Shown here: positions 33,372-40,275 of the stretch, one piece after another
How positions within the stretch are numbered: the stretch's first letter is position 1
How the letters are laid out: each line of letters starts with the position of its first letter
Assembly: GCA_016709995.1 (NCBI GenBank)
Contig: JADJLQ010000001.1
Span: forward strand, 282,001-346,000
Direction: 5' to 3'
DNA: 64,000 bases
From: Saprospiraceae bacterium
GTDB lineage: Bacteria > Bacteroidota > Bacteroidia > Chitinophagales > Saprospiraceae
Translations under genes and position numbers: made by a program
The notes under the pieces: generated by a model
Seen by the model: only the letters and a program-made list of their open reading frames with translations
The model's database searches: none
What the model was told of the DNA's origin: nothing

Positions 33372-34115
33372 ATGAAAAATGTTCAAAACAAGCTGGTTTT
33401 AGTTCTACTTATTATCCTCGTATTTCCATTCCTTAGTAATGGTCAAAACGGGCTGGACAATGAACTGAGATATCAGGTAAATAGACACCGTCCTTACATT
33501 TCAGTATCCAGAGAAAAAATTAAAACAGCCAATGCAATCATTGATATCAATCCACATTATAAATCATCCTGGGTCAGAGAATATGTTTCAGTGGAAATCC
33601 TGACAAGTTTTCAAGGGAGCATAAGGAGAGCTATAAGTAAAAGCGATATGTTTAACCAGGAGCAGAAGGATTTAATGAATTTGGCTGATCTTGGCAAAGA
33701 TATTGAAGTGAAGGTTAAATACATGCCTGAGAATACGCTGAAGCACAATGATATAAAAGAGTTCGATTTTAGATTTATCCCCGAGCCTGAAAATGAAGCT
33801 ACCTATGCTGGTGGCCAGAAAGAATTAATTCAATACTTAAAAGTGAATGCGATGGACAAAGTTTCTGGAGTCTTCGACAAGTCAATATTGGCTGCAGTAA
33901 AATTTACCATTAGCGAAGAAGGTCAAATAATCGATGCCCACCTCTCCGAGGCCTCTAAGGATGAAAAAATAGACGAGTTATTACTCGCTGCCATTTGTAA
34001 TATGCCCAGTTGGAAGCCAGCAGAATATGCCTCCGGTCTGAGAGTTAAACAAGATTTTGTCCTATTGGTAGGAAACATGGAAAGCTGCACCCTCAACCTG
34101 ATAAATATCCGGTAG
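33372..34115 (+). CDS. Secreted protein with TonB C-terminal-like domain
   Basis: A 247-aa protein with a signal peptide (about 1-24). The first part (25-150) is not recognised. The last part, from G-G-Q-K-E-L-I-Q-Y-L at about 152, looks like a TonB_C domain: V-K-F-T-I-S-E-E-G-Q-I-I-D-A, then L-L-A-A-I-C-N-M-P-S-W-K-P-A and a closing V-x-Q-D-F-V-L strand. It lacks the membrane anchor and proline-rich linker of real TonB, so it is probably a periplasmic relative. It follows the Asp-box gene by 119 bases. Confidence 0.65.
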   Translation: MKNVQNKLVLVLLIILVFPFLSNGQNGLDNELRYQVNRHRPYISVSREKIKTANAIIDINPHYKSSWVREYVSVEILTSFQGSIRRAISKSDMFNQEQKDLMNLADLGKDIEVKVKYMPENTLKHNDIKEFDFRFIPEPENEATYAGGQKELIQYLKVNAMDKVSGVFDKSILAAVKFTISEEGQIIDAHLSEASKDEKIDELLLAAICNMPSWKPAEYASGLRVKQDFVLLVGNMESCTLNLINIR

Positions 34116-34290
34116 CAACGGCTGGTCGTCAACAAAGTACTCAAGGGTATGGTAGATAGGGGTACAATCATTAGTCTCCAATACTCTAATGGCGTGCCTT
34201 CCTATTTTTGATTATTCTGCTTTTAGAGCCATAATTACTAAGTGTAATTTTTGTGGGTTCTATAAAATCAACGTGACCTTAATAATTGCT

Positions 34291-34298
34291 TACTTTTG
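34291..34298 (+). promoter_or_regulatory. Bacteroidota -7 element directly before ribA
   Basis: TACTTTTG matches TAnnTTTG exactly and ends three bases before the ribA ATG at 34302. If used, the mRNA would begin at or near the start codon. No -33 TTTG was found at normal spacing. Confidence 0.4.
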
Positions 34299-34301
34299 CA
34301 C

Positions 34302-34892
34302 ATGCTTAGAAATATAGTCGAGAGCACGATTCCGACTGCTTATGGGGAGTTTACAATCAAGGCATATGCTATGGATGAGCATGATTTGACCCCTCACCTG
34401 GCGCTCATCAAAGAACCGATTGATTATGATGAGCCGGTGTTGATCCGCATACATTCCGAATGCCTGACCGGTGATATTTTTGGATCTCAGAGGTGTGATT
34501 GTGGTCCTCAACTCATCAGATCGCTAGAACTGATCGGTGAACGTGGAGGCGTGCTCCTCTATCTGCGCCAGGAAGGTCGAGGGATCGGTATCATCAACAA
34601 ACTTAAAGCGTATCAGCTACAGGATCAAGGAGATAACACGGCAGAGGCCAATACTCACCTGGGTTTTAAAGTAGATGAACGGACTTACGAAGAAGCCCTG
34701 ATTATATTAGAAGATCTGGGTATCAAAGAAGTAGACCTTTTGACCAATAATCCTGAGAAAATCAAAATTTTTGAAAATAGCCCTATCAAGCTGAACAAGC
34801 GAATTCCCCTTGAAATCACTCCAATACGATCAAATAAGCGATACCTGGAAACTAAGAAGACAGTGATGGGGCATTTGTTGGACTTAAAATGA
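34302..34892 (+). CDS. ribA: GTP cyclohydrolase II, stand-alone
   Basis: Zinc enzyme that opens GTP to 2,5-diamino-6-ribosylamino-pyrimidinone 5'-phosphate, formate and pyrophosphate. It is 196 aa from the ATG at 34302; the TTG two codons earlier lies in the promoter box. Zinc ligands C54, C65 and C67 (H-S-E-C-L-T-G-D, R-C-D-C-G) and the catalytic R-Q-E-G-R-G-I-G segment are intact, as is D-N-T-A-E-A-N. Many Bacteroidota use a fused RibBA for riboflavin, so a separate ribA beside a PTPS-like gene may be pathway-specific. Eleven-base or shorter gaps link it to the next three genes. Confidence 0.95.
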   Translation: MLRNIVESTIPTAYGEFTIKAYAMDEHDLTPHLALIKEPIDYDEPVLIRIHSECLTGDIFGSQRCDCGPQLIRSLELIGERGGVLLYLRQEGRGIGIINKLKAYQLQDQGDNTAEANTHLGFKVDERTYEEALIILEDLGIKEVDLLTNNPEKIKIFENSPIKLNKRIPLEITPIRSNKRYLETKKTVMGHLLDLK

Positions 34893-34902
34893 TGAGGCCA
34901 AT

Positions 34903-35847
34903 ATGGTTGCTATCAGTCTATGGCATACAGATCCTGCTACCAGCGCTTTAAAGTCTGCTAGTTTAACCCAAGAGCCTCAAGATCTTATCCTGGATGCTAC
35001 GTATTCTCTGGTAAGCCTGGGTACGGAAAAAATCGTCTTGACCGGCATGGTGCCTCCGGAGCTTTACACTGTGATGAAAGTGCCCTATATGGGTGGATCG
35101 TTTTCATTTCCAGTAAAATATGGTTATTCCCTGATAGGGTCATCGGCAGATCAAGGTAACTATCATGTCATGCATCCACACCAGGATAAAGTATCTGTCC
35201 GGCTTCAAGATGCATTTAAGTTGCCGGCATCACTACCTTTAAATCGTGCTGCTCTAATCAGCAATCTCGAGACAGCCTGTAATGCATACTGGGATGGTCG
35301 GGCTGCACAAGATGAACCAATACTCATAGTAGGCTTCGGGTTGATTGGAGCCGCCATCGCCTTGTGGCACAAACTTCTTGGCCATCAATCTATCACTGTC
35401 ATAGAAAAAAATGATCATCGCAGAGCCTTGGCCCAAGGCCTTGGGTTCGAAACCCTGACCCAGCTTATCCCAGAGCAAAAGTTTAGTTTAGCTTTTCATT
35501 GCTCTGCCACTGGTCTTGGATTACAGACTTGTATTGATCACATGGATTTTGAAGGGCGAATCATAGAGCTGAGTTGGTACGGTGATAAGCCTGTAAGCCT
35601 ACACCTCGGACATTATTTTCATTACAACAGGCTCTCCATTATTTCGTCTCAGGTCTCCCATATCCCAGACCGCCTACAGGCAACTCAAAATTATTTGACC
35701 AGAAAACAAGCTGTGGTCAACATGCTCCAGCATGATATTTGGGATCAGCTGATAGGGATAGAGGTGCCATTCCACCAAATTATCCCATGGTATGATCGGC
35801 TCAGGTCAGGACAATTAAATGAAATATCTTTATTGATCAAATATTAA
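34903..35847 (+). CDS. MDR-type dehydrogenase, zinc-ligand-poor, BchC-like
   Basis: A 314-aa medium-chain dehydrogenase/reductase. The N-terminal GroES-like half is short and has the S-L-G-T-E-K segment seen in BchC-like and related MDR proteins, without the zinc-site C-x-x-C or G-H-E motifs. The Rossmann half carries G-F-G-L-I-G (144-149). It probably acts on a hydroxyl or carbonyl group with NAD(P)H. It lies 10 bases after ribA and 11 before the PTPS-like gene, so it is likely part of one pathway with them. Confidence 0.8.
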   Translation: MVAISLWHTDPATSALKSASLTQEPQDLILDATYSLVSLGTEKIVLTGMVPPELYTVMKVPYMGGSFSFPVKYGYSLIGSSADQGNYHVMHPHQDKVSVRLQDAFKLPASLPLNRAALISNLETACNAYWDGRAAQDEPILIVGFGLIGAAIALWHKLLGHQSITVIEKNDHRRALAQGLGFETLTQLIPEQKFSLAFHCSATGLGLQTCIDHMDFEGRIIELSWYGDKPVSLHLGHYFHYNRLSIISSQVSHIPDRLQATQNYLTRKQAVVNMLQHDIWDQLIGIEVPFHQIIPWYDRLRSGQLNEISLLIKY

Positions 35848-35858
35848 AATGCTATTAG

Positions 35859-36239
35859 ATGTACAGTGTAAAAATCAGGGACCATATCATGATCGCCCAC
35901 TCTTTATTTCATCCTGGCTTTGGCAAGGCCAGCCAACTACATGGGGCGACCTATGTGATTGATGTACAGTTTTCGTCCGAATACCTCAATGAGATGAATG
36001 TGGTCATAGATATAGCCCTGGCTGCAGATATACTCAAAGAAATTGTTGAAAAATTGAATTATAAAAACCTGGACGAGGTCGAAGATCTTAAGGGTCAGAT
36101 CACCACCACCGAGTTCATGGCCAGATATATTCATGATCAGATTGCCAGGCATCCACGACTTTCATTCAATGGTATGCTCAAAGTCACTCTGGGCGAATCG
36201 CATATCGCCTGGGCTTCATACGAACACACCCTTGATTGA
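35859..36239 (+). CDS. 6-pyruvoyltetrahydropterin synthase/QueD-like protein with altered active site
   Basis: A 126-aa T-fold protein that aligns end to end with QueD and PTPS: A-H at residue 14, L-H-G at 27-29, the V-I-D-I-A-x-A-A-D-I-L segment, T-T-E-F-M-A-R-Y-I and a closing G-E-S strand with E113. The family catalytic Cys is Ala24, the second His of H-G-H is Ala30, and the Asp-His of L-D-H-x-x-L-N is Asn67-Tyr68. The normal lyase chemistry is therefore unlikely. It is placed between the dehydrogenase and the glycosyltransferase (3-base gap). A new reaction or substrate-binding role is inferred. Confidence 0.75.
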   Translation: MYSVKIRDHIMIAHSLFHPGFGKASQLHGATYVIDVQFSSEYLNEMNVVIDIALAADILKEIVEKLNYKNLDEVEDLKGQITTTEFMARYIHDQIARHPRLSFNGMLKVTLGESHIAWASYEHTLD

Positions 36240-36242
36240 GCG

Positions 36243-37205
36243 ATGATCTATTTCGTTGCACCACCTGCGGATGTGCATGTCTCAGGAGGTAGCTTATTCA
36301 ACGGGCAGATCCTCCGGGCCTTGCAGCAAGTGAGGTATACCTACCAATACGTGTCGGTTCAGCGATGGGAGCAAAGAACGTTCGATCCGGGTGATGTGAT
36401 CATCATAGATTCGATCTATATGCCGGCCTTGGATGAAATGTTTATGGATTCAATGTTGGCGCAAAAGGTTTTGTTAGTGCATTTATTGCCTTCTATGTTG
36501 AGTCAGGACGATGCGGATTCCGAAAAATATTTTTTAAAAAAGTTTAATCGATTGATCGTCAATAGCAAATTTACAAAGGACTATTGTGTGCAAAAAATGG
36601 GCTTTCCAGGTAAAATAGATATACTGGAACCTTATATAGAGCGGTCACCCGACATCGGTTTAGAGACTGTCCGCAATAAGATCCTCCTGGTGGCTACCTG
36701 GCAGCCGGTCAAACAAATAGATTTATTTCTTCTCTTGCTTGCAAAACACACCTTACCGCCAGATTTAGTGATTGACATCTACGGCGATGCATCCATCAAT
36801 CAGGATTATTTCCAATATTGCCTGGCTATCCTGGAGCGGTTTCCCGAATTGAAAGACCATATTAAGATACATGGTATCATCGATCATAAAGACCTGTTAC
36901 GTTTGTACCATCAAACTAAAATGCTCTTGGATACATCTTCATTTGAAAGTTATGGTATGGCCGTAGCGGAGGCTTTGGCTGCCGGCGTAATGGTGATCAC
37001 CCTGGGCAAGGGCAATATTAAGAATCTACTCAGCCTGGGAAGTGGGATATTATGCCAGAATATGGATGAAATTATTCATTATATGCTGATCATCCACGAT
37101 CAAGAACTAATACCGCGGCTTAACTCCAATTCAAGTTCTGAAGCAAGATGGCAGAAATTTATTGAACAGGTGAAATTGGCAGTTGAATATCAGTTGAACG
37201 GTTGA
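36243..37205 (+). CDS. GT4-type glycosyltransferase
   Basis: A 320-aa retaining GT-B glycosyltransferase. The N-terminal acceptor domain has V-S-G-G-S-L-F-N-G. The donor domain includes V-A-T-W-Q-P-V-K-Q, I-H-G-I-I-D-H-K-D-L and the E-x7-E nucleotide-sugar motif (E235, E243 in E-S-Y-G-M-A-V-A-E). It lacks a membrane segment. As the last gene of the ribA run it probably glycosylates the product of the upstream enzymes. Donor sugar and acceptor are unknown. Confidence 0.88.
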   Translation: MIYFVAPPADVHVSGGSLFNGQILRALQQVRYTYQYVSVQRWEQRTFDPGDVIIIDSIYMPALDEMFMDSMLAQKVLLVHLLPSMLSQDDADSEKYFLKKFNRLIVNSKFTKDYCVQKMGFPGKIDILEPYIERSPDIGLETVRNKILLVATWQPVKQIDLFLLLLAKHTLPPDLVIDIYGDASINQDYFQYCLAILERFPELKDHIKIHGIIDHKDLLRLYHQTKMLLDTSSFESYGMAVAEALAAGVMVITLGKGNIKNLLSLGSGILCQNMDEIIHYMLIIHDQELIPRLNSNSSSEARWQKFIEQVKLAVEYQLNG

Positions 37206-37233
37206 CCATGGATGAAAAAGTCGAAGATCCTGA

Positions 37234-38970
37234 TTATTGGTAACCGTTTTTGAGATAGGGAACGGAAAGTTGTAACGAATCCCTTTTGGCCCAGGTAGAC
37301 ATAAAAAAAGAATAAAAGCCTTCATGACTAAGCAATGAACCGGGATGAAATGGTGGGACCATGCCTGCTGTCATTCCTTCCTGCAACAGGATTTTCATCC
37401 AGGTACTATCCCTGGAAATAATATGCAGAGGGGTCGCATAGACATCGGTTTTTCCTTCAAGCAAATACTCCATGCCGGCCGGTTGATGATCCCCTACAAG
37501 GACATACAGTGTGTTGTCATTCCCTTTTTCCAGTATATATTTTTCCAACACCTGAAGGATATAAACTACTTCTTTGGAATACCTTTCTACCGGGCTAAAA
37601 TTTTCTGATCTCACTGTCTTATGCGGGCTCATTTTGATGGTATCCAGATCATTCCAATTATCGAGGACTGGAGGTGGTAAGTAAAATGGTGCATGTGTGT
37701 TTAAGGTAATGAAAAATAAAAAATAGGGTTGTTTTGAAGGATTCAATACTTTTTCATGCCAATAGTTCAAGGCATATTGATCTGGGATGCCTCCCATATA
37801 ATCGTATTTATACCCATGGTATGGAAGGTCTTGAAACCGAGTCCACTTATTATTGTTAAAATATCTGCCGGCGATGCTGTCCAAAGCTCTGTTATCATCT
37901 CCAAAGCTGGCCATGGTATTCAATCGATAGGTCTCATAACCAAAATGGTTGAGCAGATTGATCAGGTGGGGATAGCCCACATGATCTTGTATAAGTTTTT
38001 CATAAGCTGGATGATTGTCTATATGGATGCCTGATAACAAGGAAGTAAATCCCAGCCACGATCGTCCGCCAAGTATGGTGCTATTGGACAAGGCGGAAGC
38101 ACTGAGCCAGTGATTGGATTTTAATTTTTGATCAAAATGCTGCAATTGATGTATGTAGATACTGTCATATGGTTGAACTGTACTCAAGAGGCTACCATAG
38201 GCTTCTATAAATATCAATTCTATGTTCGGTTTTGTTTTAATCTTAAGTTGTTGATACGCTTCATAGGGTAGATGGCTGAGGTCAGCGGGTAAGGACTTCA
38301 CACGCGCCTGCGTGAAAGTGGTATGCATATTGTCGATGATCCATAAAATGGCTGATTTGGTATTATTAGATTCAGGAGCATGCGGCAGCCTGTTGAGGAT
38401 CAACGGTAATCCGAAAAACCAGCAAGCTGATACAAGTATAAAAACTGAAGTCCAGGGTTGAGTCCTGCGAAGCATCCATCGATGCACTCTATAACTGATA
38501 TAGATCAATAGTGCAGCAAGGAATAACAATAACAGCTTAAATAAATCTGGCGATATCCCCATCGTCTTAAAGAATACCGGCAGTACACGTTGGAATAGCG
38601 CCCAATCATATGACCACACCGGGATCTCGCCATATATTTTCCAGACGATAAAATAATAGATCTGGAATGCCAATAAAATAAAATAGATAACAGCTATGCC
38701 TCCAGCCAAAATCGTAAGCTTCATTCTTTTTTGCAAAAGCAGGCATAGCATAAAGATCAATGCATAGTCGAGACTCCATCTGAATATATCTGGATTTGAC
38801 CTGATGATTAAAGACTGAGGCAAAGACGCCAGGTGTGGGAAAAAACTGCCTTCCATCGATCTCGTCAGGTACAAAGGCAAGAATAATAATAACTGTAGCA
38901 AGACGAAAACTATCAGGGTGAATGGGATTTTTTTCCCACTTAGAAAACTATGTTCAGGGTTTGTGGTCAT
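37234..38970 (-). CDS. Membrane sulfatase-fold (alkaline phosphatase superfamily) enzyme, LTA-synthase-like layout
   Basis: A 578-aa protein: about five N-terminal transmembrane helices (to about residue 195) followed by a large outward-facing alkaline-phosphatase-superfamily domain, as in LtaS, EptA-type and related transferases. Landmarks are N-I-E-L-I-F-I-E-A-Y-G (metal Glu), a Ser/Thr-rich nucleophile region near S-N-S-T-I-L-G-G, N-T-H-A-P-F, and V-G-D-H-Q-P near the end. It could transfer or remove phosphate-linked groups on lipids or glycans. It overlaps the CDP-alcohol transferase gene by four bases and converges on the glycosyltransferase. Confidence 0.8.
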   Translation of the reverse strand: MTTNPEHSFLSGKKIPFTLIVFVLLQLLLFLPLYLTRSMEGSFFPHLASLPQSLIIRSNPDIFRWSLDYALIFMLCLLLQKRMKLTILAGGIAVIYFILLAFQIYYFIVWKIYGEIPVWSYDWALFQRVLPVFFKTMGISPDLFKLLLLFLAALLIYISYRVHRWMLRRTQPWTSVFILVSACWFFGLPLILNRLPHAPESNNTKSAILWIIDNMHTTFTQARVKSLPADLSHLPYEAYQQLKIKTKPNIELIFIEAYGSLLSTVQPYDSIYIHQLQHFDQKLKSNHWLSASALSNSTILGGRSWLGFTSLLSGIHIDNHPAYEKLIQDHVGYPHLINLLNHFGYETYRLNTMASFGDDNRALDSIAGRYFNNNKWTRFQDLPYHGYKYDYMGGIPDQYALNYWHEKVLNPSKQPYFLFFITLNTHAPFYLPPPVLDNWNDLDTIKMSPHKTVRSENFSPVERYSKEVVYILQVLEKYILEKGNDNTLYVLVGDHQPAGMEYLLEGKTDVYATPLHIISRDSTWMKILLQEGMTAGMVPPFHPGSLLSHEGFYSFFMSTWAKRDSLQLSVPYLKNGYQ

Positions 38971-39671
38971 TCTGCTACCTTAATGATCCTGAGTTCAATA
39001 AGCGCAACTCTGGTAAAAGAATAAAGGATTAAACCAGCAGCAGTTATCAACAATGATTTTGAAAAAGTACCAGGCAGCAGAAAACAAGATAATATGCTCA
39101 CAAACAAAAATATTGCAATGTACTTTGCCCAGGGGTCTTTAATTTCTTTCTGATCAGGGGTTATAAAAAAATACATCCCTGTAAAATATATATATCGGAT
39201 CAATCCTAAGCCTATCACCCATATACCGGCATGTCCGGTGAGATATAATACAGTAGTACTCATAAGCACAAACAGTGCATCGGTCTCCTTGTCGAGATAT
39301 TCTCCGATGAGGGTGGTCATGTTTAATTTTCTCGCCACATACCCATCCAGGATATCCCCCAGGCAGATGATTGAATACAATATTCCGGCTTCAAACAAGG
39401 TGATTCCGGGAGACATCATAGTAGTCATGACCAAAAGACATATTCTCAGTAAGGTCAGTGCATTCGCCGGGCTTTGTGGAAAACTAATATTTGGATGGTC
39501 TATAAAATACCTCGATATCCAATATAAAAGACCAAGCACACTGCCTGCAATCAGCCAAACCATGTCCTTGGTATATAAAGTCACCATGGTCAAAAGGATA
39601 TTGGCCACTGAATACCACCATAGATTTTTATGCAATCGTTGCACAGAGATTACTGACTTGGGAGATATCAC
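38967..39671 (-). CDS. CDP-alcohol phosphatidyltransferase family protein
   Basis: A 234-aa integral membrane enzyme with about six helices. The class signature D-G-x2-A-R-x8-G-x3-D-x3-D is perfect (D-G-Y-V-A-R ... G-E-Y-L-D-K-E-T-D, about residues 108-130). These enzymes join a CDP-linked alcohol to a second alcohol, as in phospholipid head-group synthesis. The N-terminal part has about 70 extra residues with membrane helices before the core. It is translationally coupled to the sulfatase-fold gene. The standard phospholipid roles are possible, but the neighbours suggest a special product. Confidence 0.87.
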   Translation of the reverse strand: MISPKSVISVQRLHKNLWWYSVANILLTMVTLYTKDMVWLIAGSVLGLLYWISRYFIDHPNISFPQSPANALTLLRICLLVMTTMMSPGITLFEAGILYSIICLGDILDGYVARKLNMTTLIGEYLDKETDALFVLMSTTVLYLTGHAGIWVIGLGLIRYIYFTGMYFFITPDQKEIKDPWAKYIAIFLFVSILSCFLLPGTFSKSLLITAAGLILYSFTRVALIELRIIKVAE

Positions 39672-39756
39672 TTTATAGTTTTATGGAGTTTTAAAAAGGA
39701 TTGCTTTTTGAAATTGTATTGAACCATGTGCTCTTACAAAATGCGTAAGCGAAAAA

Positions 39757-40275
39757 TTAAAGTTTTTCTTTCAGATATTTTCCAGTTTGGGATGTTTTCA
39801 CTTTGGCCAAATCTTCGGGAGTCCCTGCAAATACCAGATGCCCTCCATCTTTGCCACCTCCCGGCCCGAGATCGATCACCCAATCAGCACATTTAATTAC
39901 ATCCATATTATGTTCGATCAATATGACAGAGTGTCCATTCTCTACAAGTGCATTAAATGAATCCAATAGTTTCCTGATGTCATGAAAATGCAGTCCGGTA
40001 GTAGGCTCATCAAAAATAAATAGGATCGACTCGTGTCCGGCCTCTTTGGTGAGATAACTGGCCAGTTTGACCCGCTGCGCCTCCCCCCCGGATAAAGTGC
40101 TGGAAGGTTGACCTAGTTTTACATAACCCAGCCCTACATCAAACAAGGGTTTTAATTTATTGTATACATCAAGTTGGTCTTTAAAAAAGATCAATGCACT
40201 TTCCACACTCATGTCCAGGATATCAAACATGGATTTTTCTTTGTATTTGACCTCCAGGATTTCTGATTTAAACCT
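39757..40275 (-). CDS. uvrA: UvrA, C-terminal part after a frameshift
   Basis: Final ~170 residues of excinuclease subunit A. It resumes with K-S-M-F-D-I-L-D-M-S-V-E and contains the second ABC signature L-S-G-G-E-A-Q-R-V-K-L-A, the Walker B stretch I-L-F-I-F-D-E-P-T-T-G-L-H and the H-N-M-D-V-I-K switch. The frame is displaced by one base from the upstream part at a run of four T (40275-40278 on the plus strand). A fifth T would restore an unbroken ~948-aa protein. The ATG at 40230 is internal to the family sequence, not a real start. Confidence 0.9.
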   Translation of the reverse strand, partial: RFKSEILEVKYKEKSMFDILDMSVESALIFFKDQLDVYNKLKPLFDVGLGYVKLGQPSSTLSGGEAQRVKLASYLTKEAGHESILFIFDEPTTGLHFHDIRKLLDSFNALVENGHSVILIEHNMDVIKCADWVIDLGPGGGKDGGHLVFAGTPEDLAKVKTSQTGKYLKEKL

